Source: Terriglobia bacterium (GTDB lineage Bacteria > Acidobacteriota > Terriglobia > Bryobacterales > Bryobacteraceae). Taken from it: a stretch of DNA of 64,000 nucleotides. Below, piece after piece: positions 17,123 to 25,956 of the stretch; position 1 is the stretch's first letter; each line of letters begins with the position of its first letter. The stretch covers positions 1 through 64,000 of the forward strand of contig JANXYJ010000154.1 of NCBI GenBank assembly GCA_025350105.1, given 5' to 3'. The notes below the pieces were generated by a model, which saw only the letters and a list, made by a program, of their open reading frames with translations, did no database searches and had not been told where the DNA came from. The position numbers were made by a program, and so were the translations under genes.

Positions 17123-19486
17123 ATGATCATCACCACTGAATGGCTTCTGGATTATCTTTCGCCGCGCGTGCCTTTGCCGGATCTTTTGACGGCATTGCCG
17201 CGGGTGGGGTTGGACGTGGAAGCCACGCATGTTTTGGCGAAGGAATTGGCGCCGGTTCGCATCGGGTTCATTCGCAGCAAAAAAGAATTGGGCGGTGGCA
17301 AATATTCCTGCGGTATTGAAGTGGCGCGTGGCGACATTCGCAATGTTGTTTGCGCGTCCATGCATCCGGTGGAAATAGGCTGGGGCGTACCGGTTGTGCT
17401 GGCGGGCACGGAGTTGCCCACAGGCGCCAGCATTCGTGAAGAAACATTTCAGGGCGTGTTATCGCAAGGCATGATTTGCGCCGATGGCGAACTGGGCATG
17501 GTGGCCACCGGCACCGGCCTGCAAGTTTTTCACGATGAGGCTTGGTTGGGTAAAAGCTTGATCGATGTAATGGACGTGCCGGGCGCGCTGGTGCACTTAA
17601 AGGTTTACCCCAATCGTCCGGATTGTTTGGGGATGATCGGCATTGCGCGCGAAATCGCCGCCCTGTTGGGCGTGAGCCTGGTGTTGCCACAGGCTCCGTC
17701 ACCAACACAAAAGAGTTCCAGCGCTATGCCTGTGGAAATTGCTGATCCGGCGTTGTGTGCGCGCTATACCTGCCAGGTGATTGAAGGCGTGAAGATCGGG
17801 CCGTCGCCCGCGTGGCTGGCTAGCCGCTTACTGGCGACGGGTTCAAAGCCCATCAATAACGTTGTTGATATCACGAATTTCGTTTTGAAAGAGTGGGGAC
17901 ACCCGCTGCATGCGTTCGATCTGGCAAAGGTCAGCGGCAAGATTGTGGTGCGGCGCATGCAGGCGGCGGAAACATGCAAAGTGCTGGACGGGCGTGTGAT
18001 CGAAGGCGCGAAGGAAAATTCGCCACTGGTGATTGCCGATGCCGCAATTCCGGTGGCGCTGGCGGGCATTATGGGAGGCCTGGATTCAGCCATTACAGAG
18101 CAGACCACAAATGTTTTATTGGAAGCCGCGCTATTTGAACCCACCAACATCCGCCTGACCAGCCGGCGGCTGGCTTTGAGCACAGATGCCAGCTATCGTT
18201 TTGAGCGTGGTTTGGATGCCAACGAGACACTACAAGCCGCGCGCGAACGGGCTTCTGCGCTTTTGTTTTCCGCTGCCGGCGCCCAATCCGCCGGGCCAGT
18301 GAGCGATGCTTACCCCAAACCAATTGAGCGAACAGTGTTTTCGCTGGCGGCCAGCAGAGTTAGTAGCTATTTGGGCCTGCAAGTGAGTCCCGCGCAGGTT
18401 GCGGAAAGCTTGACCAAACTGGGCTATGGGTGCGCCGCGACGGGCGAGGTCACCGAAGTATCCGTTCCCACGCGCCGGGTGGATGTGAACGATGCGGTGG
18501 TGTTGATTGAAGACATTGCGCGCGTGATTGGCTACGACAAGATCGTTCCCGCACCAACCGAAGAAGTGCCCACGGCGGGTGCGACGTCATCGCTGGATCG
18601 TGCACGGCAAGCCGCACGGGAGATGTTCGTGGGCAATGGATTTTTGGAGCTACGAGGCGTACCGCTGGAACCGGCGAGTGAAGCTGTATTCACCACGGGC
18701 GACGCCGTAACGCTGGCGAATCCTTTGAATGCGGATCTGGCACAGGTACGGCGGTCGTTGGTGCCGTTCTTACTGAATACGGCTGAGTTAAACGCGAAGC
18801 GGCGCGCGAGTTCGTATCGCTATTTTGAAATTGACAAAACGTTTTCGCGGGCGGGCGAAGGTATTCAAGAGCAGTGGTCGCTGGGCATTTTGTTGGGCGG
18901 GGCTAACAACGATGCGGATTGGTCGACGCGGCGGGACGTGGATTTTTTTGATCTCAAGGGCACCGTAGAATCACTGTTGGAGAGCTTGCGTTTGCCGGGT
19001 GCGCAGTTTTCGCCGGTGGATTGTCCCGGTTATTCCGCGGCTGCCTTAATCACGCTGAACGGAAAAGAGATTGGCGTGATGGGACAAATTGCGCCGGAAC
19101 TATTGGCGCCGCGCAAGATTCAGGCGGCGTTGTTCGCGGCTGAAATTAAGTTGGCGCCGCTGGCGGGCGGCTCCGCGCGCTATACTCCCTTACCGCGATT
19201 TCCGGGTGTTTTCCGCGATCTTTCGTTTGTCGTCAAGAAAGAAATTGCCTATGCGGCGATTGCAGCGGCTATTCGCAACTCAGCCGGCGAGTACTTGGAG
19301 AACGTGGATTGCATCGATGTTTTCGCGGGGAAAACGATCGACAAAGACAGCCGCAGTATCGCGGTGTCGATGGCGTTTCGCGCGGCAGACCGGACGTTGT
19401 CATCGGAAGAAGTAGCGACGTCGTTGGACCGGGTGATCGTAGAACTAGCACGCCAGTTTAAGGCGGAGTTGCGCAGCGGGACATAG
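17123..19486 (+). CDS. pheT: phenylalanine-tRNA ligase, beta subunit
   Basis: 787 residues. Domains in order: N-terminal tRNA-binding-like domain (about 40-150) including 'NVVCAS'; B3/B4 editing domain (about 210-380) with 'KPINNVVDITNF' and 'HAFDLAKVSGKIVVRR'; B5 (about 400-470); catalytic-like core; and a C-terminal FDX-ACB anticodon-binding domain with 'LPRFPGVFRDLSFVV'. Length and order are those of bacterial PheT. Forms the alpha2-beta2 enzyme with PheS upstream. Confidence 0.97.
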   Translation: MIITTEWLLDYLSPRVPLPDLLTALPRVGLDVEATHVLAKELAPVRIGFIRSKKELGGGKYSCGIEVARGDIRNVVCASMHPVEIGWGVPVVLAGTELPTGASIREETFQGVLSQGMICADGELGMVATGTGLQVFHDEAWLGKSLIDVMDVPGALVHLKVYPNRPDCLGMIGIAREIAALLGVSLVLPQAPSPTQKSSSAMPVEIADPALCARYTCQVIEGVKIGPSPAWLASRLLATGSKPINNVVDITNFVLKEWGHPLHAFDLAKVSGKIVVRRMQAAETCKVLDGRVIEGAKENSPLVIADAAIPVALAGIMGGLDSAITEQTTNVLLEAALFEPTNIRLTSRRLALSTDASYRFERGLDANETLQAARERASALLFSAAGAQSAGPVSDAYPKPIERTVFSLAASRVSSYLGLQVSPAQVAESLTKLGYGCAATGEVTEVSVPTRRVDVNDAVVLIEDIARVIGYDKIVPAPTEEVPTAGATSSLDRARQAAREMFVGNGFLELRGVPLEPASEAVFTTGDAVTLANPLNADLAQVRRSLVPFLLNTAELNAKRRASSYRYFEIDKTFSRAGEGIQEQWSLGILLGGANNDADWSTRRDVDFFDLKGTVESLLESLRLPGAQFSPVDCPGYSAAALITLNGKEIGVMGQIAPELLAPRKIQAALFAAEIKLAPLAGGSARYTPLPRFPGVFRDLSFVVKKEIAYAAIAAAIRNSAGEYLENVDCIDVFAGKTIDKDSRSIAVSMAFRAADRTLSSEEVATSLDRVIVELARQFKAELRSGT

Positions 19487-19499
19487 GAGGACACTCGCG

Positions 19500-20897
19500 C
19501 TACGCGTGTAGTTTGCGGCTCCAATACCAGTAAAACGGTATGCCCAGGGCCATCAGCGCGACTCCGGTGAAGGCTTGCGTCGGCGTGGCGATGAAGGTGT
19601 TGACGATCAGCCAGGCGGTGACTAACAGAAACAGCGCGGGAACCACGGGGTAGCCCCACGCGCGATATGGACGGTTGGCTAGGGGCATGGTTCTGCGGAA
19701 GACGAACACGGTAGCAGCGGTGAGTCCGTAGAAAAGCCAAAGGGCGAAAATGGCGGAATCGCTGATGGTGTCGTAGGTTCCGGAAAGAGCGATGACAGAG
19801 GCCCAGGCGGCCTGCGCGAGAATGGCGGGGATGGGTACGCGGGTGGTTTCCGAAACGTTCGCGAGAGAGCGAAAGAAAAGGCCCTCCTTCGCCATCGCGT
19901 AAGTGACGCGGGAGCTGGCCATCAGTGAAGAATGCAGCGCGCCGAAGGAAGAAATCATCAAGCCAACGGCCATGACCAGCGTAGCGGCGGGGCCCAGGAA
20001 ACGGCGCGTTACTTCGGCTGCGACGGAAGAGCCGGCCGGAATGTTGGCGATTTCAGTGGGCGTGAGGACGTAGTAATAAGCCACATTGGCCAGCAAATAC
20101 AGCCCGCCGACGATAACGGTGCCGCCGATGAACGCCAACGGCAGGTTGCGCGAAGGGTTCTTCACTTCGCCGGCCAAAGGCGCAATGCGGTTCCAGCCGT
20201 CGTAGGCCCACAGGGCTCCCAGCATGGCGGCGCCGAAACCGGCGATGCCGCCGCGGGCCGAAGCCGCCACGCCTTCGCAGGCGCCGCCAGTGTTGGTCAT
20301 GGCGAGATGAGCCCAATCGCCGCGCGCAAATAGAATCGCGCCGACGGCCACGCCCAAGACGGTGGCGATTTTCAGCACGGTGAGCATGCTGGCGACGTGA
20401 CCACCCCAGGCGACGGCCCCGCAGTTGATCAGCGCCACGATCCAGATGATCGAAAGCGCCACCACCGCAAGCATGCCGAATTCGACGTGATGTCCAGCCA
20501 GATTGGCGGACCAGAAGGGGGTGCGAAGCGCACCGCCCAGCGCGTCATTCAGAAAGATAGCGAAGCCAACCGCGAGAGCCGCTTTCGATCCGGAGGAGGA
20601 AACGGCGAAGGTGGTCCAGCCGAACAGGAAACTCATGGGGCGGCCGAAGGCGCGGCGAATGTAGACGTAATCGCCACCGGCTTCGGGAAGCATGGCGCCG
20701 ATTTCGGAATAGGCGAAAGCTCCGGCCAAGGAGAGAAGCCCGGCGAAGATCCAGACGGCGAGGACGGTGTAGGCGCTGCCGGTGTTGCAGGTCATTACGC
20801 GGGCCTTGAGAAAAACGCCGGTGCCAATCATGTTGGCGATGTTGAGCGAGATGGCCCCGGTGAGGCCGATTCCCCGAACCAGGGAGCGGTGCTGCAT
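19500..20897 (-). CDS. APC-family amino acid permease
   Basis: 465 residues from the ATG at 20897 (an in-frame TTG at 20921 is less likely). About twelve membrane segments, with the family signature 'GAISLNIANMIGTGVFLKA' in the first helix and 'AYSEIGAMLPEAGGDYVYIRRAFG' in helix 3. Resembles the L-type / glycoprotein-associated branch of APC. Likely an inner-membrane uptake or exchange carrier for amino acids; the substrate is not deducible. It converges with pheT, 13 bp apart, and is divergent from 20988. Confidence 0.9.
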   Translation of the reverse strand: MQHRSLVRGIGLTGAISLNIANMIGTGVFLKARVMTCNTGSAYTVLAVWIFAGLLSLAGAFAYSEIGAMLPEAGGDYVYIRRAFGRPMSFLFGWTTFAVSSSGSKAALAVGFAIFLNDALGGALRTPFWSANLAGHHVEFGMLAVVALSIIWIVALINCGAVAWGGHVASMLTVLKIATVLGVAVGAILFARGDWAHLAMTNTGGACEGVAASARGGIAGFGAAMLGALWAYDGWNRIAPLAGEVKNPSRNLPLAFIGGTVIVGGLYLLANVAYYYVLTPTEIANIPAGSSVAAEVTRRFLGPAATLVMAVGLMISSFGALHSSLMASSRVTYAMAKEGLFFRSLANVSETTRVPIPAILAQAAWASVIALSGTYDTISDSAIFALWLFYGLTAATVFVFRRTMPLANRPYRAWGYPVVPALFLLVTAWLIVNTFIATPTQAFTGVALMALGIPFYWYWSRKLHA

Positions 20898-20987
20898 GAT
20901 CTGGGTTGGCCCGTCGGGCAAAACGAGTATAGCGTGTTGCTGTCCACTTCTGATTGGCGTAGACTACGTTTGATCGAGGGAGCATCT

Positions 20988-21386
20988 ATGATAAAACGAC
21001 TCGTATTAGTGGGATTGATTGGCTTGGCGATGGCCCTGTTCACTGCGCCGATGTTGGCGCATCATTCCTTCGCGGCGTTTGACTTGTCAAAAACCGTAAC
21101 GCTGGTGGGCGTGGTGAAGGAATTTCAGTGGCTGAATCCGCATTCGTGGATTCAACTGATGGTGACCGATTCCAATGGCAAAGAGATGGAGTGGAGCATT
21201 GAGACCAGCTCGCCATCGGGGTTGTCGCGGCAGGGCTGGAAGCCGAAGTCGCTGAAGCCGGGCGATCACATCACCGTTACCATGCATCCGATGCGCGATG
21301 GGAAGCCGGGTGGATCGTTGGTTACCACGACGCTGGCCGATGGGACGAAGATTGGCGGGTCGCCGGTTGGGGACGCGAAGGAATAA
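20988..21386 (+). CDS. secreted DUF6152-like protein
   Basis: 132 residues from the ATG at 20988 with GAGGGAG just upstream. Signal peptide (about 1-24) with cleavage near 'MLAHHSFAAFD'. The pattern AHHSF.A.FD, 'VTLVGVVKEFQWLNPHSWIQL' and 'PSGLSRQGW' is typical of a widespread periplasmic family annotated as DUF6152, of unknown function. The next secreted protein starts 2 bp after its stop, so the pair is an operon. Confidence 0.85.
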   Translation: MIKRLVLVGLIGLAMALFTAPMLAHHSFAAFDLSKTVTLVGVVKEFQWLNPHSWIQLMVTDSNGKEMEWSIETSSPSGLSRQGWKPKSLKPGDHITVTMHPMRDGKPGGSLVTTTLADGTKIGGSPVGDAKE

Positions 21387-21388
21387 TC

Positions 21389-22180
21389 ATGCGCAATCGT
21401 TTCTTAAAACAAGCAGGCTTTAGCGTCGCGCTGGGTATGGTGATGGCCCAAGGCGCCATGGCGCAGGCTCCTGACAAAGTCCAGTCGCCCGATTGGACGG
21501 GCGTGTGGCGGCTGAAGGGTTCGCCGGCGGTGATGGATCGCGAAGATGGACGGTCGTTCGTGGCGGGCACGCGCGATCATCCGCCCTACAATGCCGAATG
21601 GGAAAAGCGGTACACGCGGGATTTGGTGCGCGGGGAACATCAGGGCGATGCCAATTTTCCCGATCCGATCGTCGACACGCATACTGTGTTTTGCGCGGCT
21701 GGAATGCCGCATTTGATGGGCACACCGTTCGACTACGAGTTTGTGGTGACGCCGGCCAAGACGTGGATTGTGGCCGACAAAGAAACCCGGCACATCTATA
21801 CAGACGGGCGCAAGTTTCTGCCTGACGATGAAAGGTGGCCAACGTTATTGGGTACATCGATTGGACACTGGGAAAATCAGACGCTGGTGGTGGAAACCGT
21901 TTCCATGCGCTCCGATGTTTGGGCTGATACCACTCCCGTGATGTTCAGCGACAAAATGCGGATCACCGAACGCATCCGGCGCATGGACGCGAACACGTTG
22001 GAAAATCAGATGACCATCGCCGACCCGGTGGCGTTCACCAAACCGTGGACGTTTACCAAACACTATACGCTGATGAAAAAAGGCACGTGGGTGTCGGAAC
22101 CCGAAAAATGCGGCGGGCCGGAGGATCGCAATCCGATTGTCAATGGACGCGTAATTTCGGTGATGCCGGGCGTGAAGTAG
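21389..22180 (+). CDS. secreted protein of unknown function
   Basis: 263 residues with a signal peptide (1-25, '...GAMAQAPDK'). Contains 'DWTGVWRLKGSP' after the signal, and a central block 'GTSIGHWENQTLVVETVSM' that recurs in many proteobacterial and acidobacterial secreted proteins. Single Cys residues around 101 and 243 might pair. Starts 2 bp after the DUF6152-like gene. Its N-terminal block resembles that of the protein at 827-1579. No enzymatic motif seen. Confidence 0.8.
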   Translation: MRNRFLKQAGFSVALGMVMAQGAMAQAPDKVQSPDWTGVWRLKGSPAVMDREDGRSFVAGTRDHPPYNAEWEKRYTRDLVRGEHQGDANFPDPIVDTHTVFCAAGMPHLMGTPFDYEFVVTPAKTWIVADKETRHIYTDGRKFLPDDERWPTLLGTSIGHWENQTLVVETVSMRSDVWADTTPVMFSDKMRITERIRRMDANTLENQMTIADPVAFTKPWTFTKHYTLMKKGTWVSEPEKCGGPEDRNPIVNGRVISVMPGVK

Positions 22181-22340
22181 GGTTATTTGCCACTCTAATC
22201 ACTTTTCGGCATTCTATATTTGGCTCGTAATACAAATTGGTATAGGACGAGACGCAGAATAAGCGTCAAGCCGGAGGCTCCACTAATGAAAAGGGCCGAA
22301 GACTTGAGCACATACGCCCAACTGGTATCAACCGCATTAG
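22181..22340. other. intergenic, no gene seen
   Basis: 160 bp of A/T-richer sequence leading into the degenerate TPR fragment. Several short frames are broken by stops. No terminator with a T-run was found after 22180, and no convincing promoter. Confidence 0.5.
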
Positions 22341-22484
22341 GTACTCAGCCGGCTGCGCTTTCAGCAAGGAGACTTCACACAAGCCCGGCGCGAAGGTGAG
22401 CTCGCGCTGACGCTTTCCGCCAACAGCAAACCAGCGCTGCATCAGCAGATTGTGGCCTTTACGCAAATACTGGCTGGCCGCTAG
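22341..22484 (+). pseudogene. remnant of a TPR-like protein C-terminus
   Basis: After an in-frame stop (22338-22340) the frame reads VLSRLRFQQGDFTQARREG, then ELALTLSANSKPALHQQIV and a TAG stop at 22482. The pattern (LxxQGDFxxAxxxxELALxLSxN) is that of a tetratricopeptide-type helical repeat near a protein C-terminus. No start or ribosome binding site precedes it. I infer a decayed gene end; there is no intact TPR gene of this sequence in the window. Low confidence. Confidence 0.35.
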
Positions 22485-22577
22485 TCGCGATCGAACAGGC
22501 TTCATCAGATGAACGCTGCGCTTCATGGTAGGCTGCTTCTATCCGGCTTGTGCCGGTGATTTTAGGAGGTTGACATC

Positions 22578-23315
22578 ATGGCGGACAATTCCGGAGACAA
22601 GCCCGCAAGCGCCGGGCCGGCCCCAGTCAGCGCGGTGGTCGCGGTGGTGAAAGATATTTTCGCGCTGCTGCGGGATTTCACCTTGTTTGGCGCCGCCGTA
22701 TTGTTGATGTTGTTTCCCACCACCTTCAATTCCGTGCTCACCAACGCCGGCTTTGAGGAAGGCACATTTGCCGGACTGAAATGGAAGCGGCAACTGGTGG
22801 AATCCGATACCAAAATCCAGGTGGCGCAGGATACGATTACATCACTGCAGGCGCGGAACACGGATCTGCTGAAAGCCTTGACGGACGCGAAGCCGGGTAC
22901 CATCAATGTTCAACAGAAAAGTGAACTGACGCGGCTGGAAACCGAGAGCAAAAACGCGGACGAAAACGTGAATCAGGTACAAGCCTCCCTGAACCAAACC
23001 TTGGCCAACAACGATCCGCTGGTTGAGAAAGTCAGGACAGCGGTACAGGTGGAAACTTTGCCGTCGTCGGCCTATTGCTATCAGGAGGATCGCATCAAGC
23101 CCGGCCGGCAAAGGTTTTCCATCCATTGCCACAATTCACAATCTAACTGCGAAACGGCGCGCGGGCCGAATCCGCGATACAAACAATCGGTGTGCGCGAA
23201 GATGACGGACTTGAACCAGATTGCCTGGAAACCACGCCACCCGGGGTTCATGGGCTCCTGGTTTGAATTTCAGAAGGAATCGTTCGAAACGCCCTTTCCG
23301 CAGGTTCCAAAGTGA
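22578..23315 (+). CDS. membrane-anchored coiled-coil protein, unknown
   Basis: 245 residues with a strong ribosome binding site (TAGGAGG, 8 bases upstream). Layout: short cytoplasmic N-terminus, one membrane helix at about 33-53 (FTLFGAAVLLMLFPTTF), coiled coil at about 70-155 (KRQLVESDTKIQ..., LTRLETESKNADE...), then a basic C-terminal domain with four cysteines (SAYCYQ, SIHCHN, SNCET, SVCAK). The Cys-rich end could be disulfide-bonded if periplasmic. No family recognised. It converges on the DUF2809-type gene. Confidence 0.75.
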   Translation: MADNSGDKPASAGPAPVSAVVAVVKDIFALLRDFTLFGAAVLLMLFPTTFNSVLTNAGFEEGTFAGLKWKRQLVESDTKIQVAQDTITSLQARNTDLLKALTDAKPGTINVQQKSELTRLETESKNADENVNQVQASLNQTLANNDPLVEKVRTAVQVETLPSSAYCYQEDRIKPGRQRFSIHCHNSQSNCETARGPNPRYKQSVCAKMTDLNQIAWKPRHPGFMGSWFEFQKESFETPFPQVPK

Positions 23316-23349
23316 GTTGCAAAATGAGTCGCGAAATGAGTGGTCCAGT

Positions 23350-23736
23350 TTAACTTCGGCGCCCGGTTCGCGAATCCACCAGCCACAGGCAGCCAATGCC
23401 CACGGCGTATGCCAGTAAGTCGAGGAAACTGAATTCCGTTCCCAATAGCCGGGCCGCGATGCGGATGAGGAGATTTGGACTGGCCGACATGTGCAGAGGA
23501 ATCAGGGTGAGTTGAAAGAACTCCAGCACAGTCATGATGGCCATGGCCGCGATCGCCACCCGGCGTGCTGGCGCCACCGGCCAACACAAACGCAGGATGA
23601 CGTAAAACATCACGGCGTAAAGCGCATCGCCGAGGTACTTGTCGAAAACGATCCAACCGGTGTGAATCGTCCGCGAGATAATTCCCAGTGCGATGATCCC
23701 CGCCAGGAAAAGAAGCCAAAAGCGTCGTGTTGTCAT
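23350..23736 (-). CDS. DUF2809-like membrane protein
   Basis: 128 residues with four predicted membrane helices. Contains 'FDKYLGDALYAVMFYVILRL', the hallmark of DUF2809 (also loosely VanZ-like), and 'EFFQLTLIPLHMSASPN'. Small inner-membrane protein of unknown function. ATG at 23736; convergent with the coiled-coil membrane protein 35 bp away. Confidence 0.8.
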   Translation of the reverse strand: MTTRRFWLLFLAGIIALGIISRTIHTGWIVFDKYLGDALYAVMFYVILRLCWPVAPARRVAIAAMAIMTVLEFFQLTLIPLHMSASPNLLIRIAARLLGTEFSFLDLLAYAVGIGCLWLVDSRTGRRS

Positions 23737-23806
23737 GTCGGGTTCTCAGAAGTCTCCATCATGGCAGGGAGCGTGCACCTATTGCTAACCGAGGAGGGTG
23801 GTTTTT

Positions 23807-24097
23807 ATGACGACTTTGACACCGTATGTGATTGTCTGCGTGACACTTGCGGCGGCTACGCTAGGTTTAGCGCTGTACCGGAAGCTGATCTCGGCTGCGG
23901 AAAAAGACATAATTTACCTGGGCCAAGGTGAGGAAAGAAACATCCCGCAGCAAAGCGCATTAGCAGCACGGCTAGCTATGATCGACAAGTGGGGCAAAGT
24001 GCTAACCATCGTAACCGTGGGGCTGGGGGCAGTGCTGGCCGCCATCTACCTGTATAAGGCTTGGGTCGAGTCCGGGACCACGTTGCGTTTCGGGTAA
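23807..24097 (+). CDS. small membrane protein, unknown
   Basis: 96 residues from the ATG at 23807 with GAGGAGGG 8 bases upstream (an in-frame GTG at 23798 overlaps that site). Two membrane helices (about 5-25 and 65-85) with a basic, hydrophilic loop of about 35 residues. No family recognised. Confidence 0.65.
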   Translation: MTTLTPYVIVCVTLAAATLGLALYRKLISAAEKDIIYLGQGEERNIPQQSALAARLAMIDKWGKVLTIVTVGLGAVLAAIYLYKAWVESGTTLRFG

Positions 24098-24184
24098 CTC
24101 TCGAGCGATTGAACAATTACGGCCTGCGGAAGCCGCGGGTGGGTCCGCTTGCGTGCGGGTTCCCAGGCGTATTTGTTCCCATGC

Positions 24185-24236
24185 CCACAGCTGTTACCCA
24201 CAGCTGTAACCCACAGCTGTTACCCGCAGCTGTTAC
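24185..24236 (+). repeat. 13-bp tandem repeat, four units
   Basis: Four units of CCACAGCTGTTAC with single changes (24185, 24198, 24211, 24224). Each contains the palindrome CAGCTG. No spacers. The 240-bp gap 24098-24337 otherwise holds only a hairpin CCTCAGG-AA-CCTGAGG (24316-24331), just past the PilZ-like gene's stop, without a T-run. Confidence 0.9.
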
Positions 24237-24337
24237 CCACAAAAGAAGCCGTTTGAGATCGCTCCCGCTACCCCCGAAAATCCTGCCCGGCAGTCAGATT
24301 TTCCCGGAACATCTTCCTCAGGAACCTGAGGATAATC

Positions 24338-24691
24338 CTAGGCGGACAGCCTTAGCAGAGGTTGCCTGAACGTGAGCAGGTGTTGCGGCACAAACCCCGT
24401 CTGCGACCAGTAGGATTCGGGGGACAGGCGAACTTCCAGTAGGAATCCCAAGCCGGACTGGGTGGTGCAGGATTTGACGACGCCCTTTAAAATGTGCGAC
24501 TTGGAGGCGATTTCCACGCGGCTGCCGGCGCACAAGGCAGCTTCGGCCAACACCAAAGCGCTGCGTTCGGCGATCTCTTCCAGGTTTCCTGGGACGGATT
24601 CTCTGCTCCCCGCCTTCTGTCCATCGTTGGTTCGGACCACTGATACGAGCTCCGAGCACCAGTTGCGTTCTAAGAAAGTTTGCTTAGCCAT
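24338..24691 (-). CDS. PilZ-domain-like protein
   Basis: 117 residues from the ATG at 24691. 'NLEEIAERSALVLAEAALCAGSRVEI' then a V/K-rich strand, 'GVVKSCTTQSGLGFLLEVRLSP', follow the PilZ-like beta-barrel pattern (weak DxSxxG element, G..v.., then C....G..vgv.F). The canonical RxxxR c-di-GMP arm is not evident, so it may not bind c-di-GMP. Tandem repeats flank it on both sides. Family call moderate. Confidence 0.55.
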   Translation of the reverse strand: MAKQTFLERNWCSELVSVVRTNDGQKAGSRESVPGNLEEIAERSALVLAEAALCAGSRVEIASKSHILKGVVKSCTTQSGLGFLLEVRLSPESYWSQTGFVPQHLLTFRQPLLRLSA

Positions 24692-24794
24692 GCCATCAGG
24701 AAAGCACGTAGGCTTCCACAATCACCCGAGACTAGACCCTAAGCCCAAGATTCTTACCGAGCTGTCGTAATTTGGATTTGGCGGGCTTCGGCGC

Positions 24795-24852
24795 CTGGTG
24801 TTAGTCCTGCTGTTAGTCCTGCTGTTAGTCCTGGTGTTAGTCCTGGTGTTAG
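24795..24852 (+). repeat. 12-bp tandem repeat, nearly five units
   Basis: Units CTG(G/C)TGTTAGTC at 24795, 24807, 24819, 24831 and a partial at 24843. Intergenic between the PilZ-like and ExbD genes (190-bp gap with no gene). No spacers. Confidence 0.9.
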
Positions 24853-24911
24853 ATGGGACACTCACGACCGTCCCCAATATTTCGCGATACAAGATTGCGC
24901 GGCTTCTGACC

Positions 24912-25325
24912 CTATTCGGTCATCAGGGCAACGCGTTCTAAACCCACACCCTTGGCAATGTCAATCACTTGCGCGATGTTCTGGAAGTCCAGCGTTTTGG
25001 CGCCGCGGACGAAGATGACGTGATGGGTTGCGTTCTGGAACAGCTTGCGCAGACGGGAGTCCAACACATCCAGTGCCACCGGTGCTTCCTGATTCAATTG
25101 TACGGTTTGATCGGCGAAGACAGTCAGCACCACCTGGTCGGGCGCTGTTTCCTGAACCCGCTGCGGTTGGTCGGGCGGCTGTGGCACTTGCGCCTTCAGG
25201 CCCTTGGGCAGTTTGGGCAGAATAAGCATAAAGATGATGATCAGCACCAATAGCACGTCGATCAGCGGCGTCACATTCATTTGCGGCGCGCGGTTGCCTC
25301 CACCTGTGCCAAGCGATATTGCCAT
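24912..25325 (-). CDS. ExbD/TolR-family biopolymer transport protein
   Basis: 137 residues from the ATG at 25325 with GGAGG upstream. One membrane helix at about 20-40 with the proton-channel Asp D23 in 'NVTPLIDVLLVLIIIFM'. Periplasmic domain 45-137. ExbD/TolR proteins energise TonB or Tol with ExbB/TolQ; no partner ExbB or TonB lies in this window. A distant candidate partner for the TonB-dependent receptor at 35214. Stands alone between tandem repeats and dps. Confidence 0.9.
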   Translation of the reverse strand: MAISLGTGGGNRAPQMNVTPLIDVLLVLIIIFMLILPKLPKGLKAQVPQPPDQPQRVQETAPDQVVLTVFADQTVQLNQEAPVALDVLDSRLRKLFQNATHHVIFVRGAKTLDFQNIAQVIDIAKGVGLERVALMTE

Positions 25326-25460
25326 GGGGTTTCCTCCGGAAACGTTTTGCGGTACAAACCCAATAGACACCGCGGCCGGGCGGCAAGTTCCCGGTTTTGT
25401 GGTCTAAATGTAATTTAGATTTTGTCGAAACTAGATCGCCTCGTGCCGCATCCCATAGCC

Positions 25461-25949
25461 ATGGCAATAAACTTTGGATTAACCGACATTGGCTTAACAG
25501 ACGGGGATCGCGCTGGTGCAATCGGCCTTTTGAAGCCGCTTCTGGCGGATGAGTACGTGCTCTACACCAAAACCCGCAATTTTCATTGGAACGTCAGCGG
25601 ACCGCATTTTCACGACTTGCACAAATTCTTTGAGTCGCAGTACGAAGACTTGGATGAAAAGATTGACGAGATCGCCGAATTCATCCGCGCGCTGGGCGAT
25701 CAATCGCCTGGATCGTTGGCTCAGTTCTTGGCCTCGACGAGACTGAAAGAGGTAAGTTCGGAACCGATCACGGCGCCTGCGATGGTGAAAGGCCTGTTGG
25801 CGGATCACCAAACCATCATTCGCCAACTGCGCGCGGATCTGGCGGCGGCCGGCGATCAGTTTCACGCGGCAGACGTTGCGGATTTTCTCACAGGCCTGCT
25901 GGAAGATCACCAGAAGATGGCGTGGATGTTGCGAAGTTGCGCGGAGTAA
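25461..25949 (+). CDS. dps: Dps-family ferritin-like DNA-protection protein
   Basis: 162 residues from the ATG at 25461 (a TTG 39 bases upstream is possible). Four-helix ferritin fold with the ferroxidase ligands in 'NFHWNVSGPHFHDLHKFFE' and 'YEDLDEKIDEIAE'. Dodecameric iron-storing protein that also protects DNA from oxidative damage. The C-terminal 'FLTGLLEDHQKMAWMLRS' helix is typical. Transcribed singly; opposite strand to the ATPase that follows. Confidence 0.93.
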   Translation: MAINFGLTDIGLTDGDRAGAIGLLKPLLADEYVLYTKTRNFHWNVSGPHFHDLHKFFESQYEDLDEKIDEIAEFIRALGDQSPGSLAQFLASTRLKEVSSEPITAPAMVKGLLADHQTIIRQLRADLAAAGDQFHAADVADFLTGLLEDHQKMAWMLRSCAE

Positions 25950-25956
25950 TGCCGTT

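Noticed and set aside
24185-24236. CRISPR-like array
   Set aside because: 13-bp units touch each other with no spacers; no cas genes in the window.
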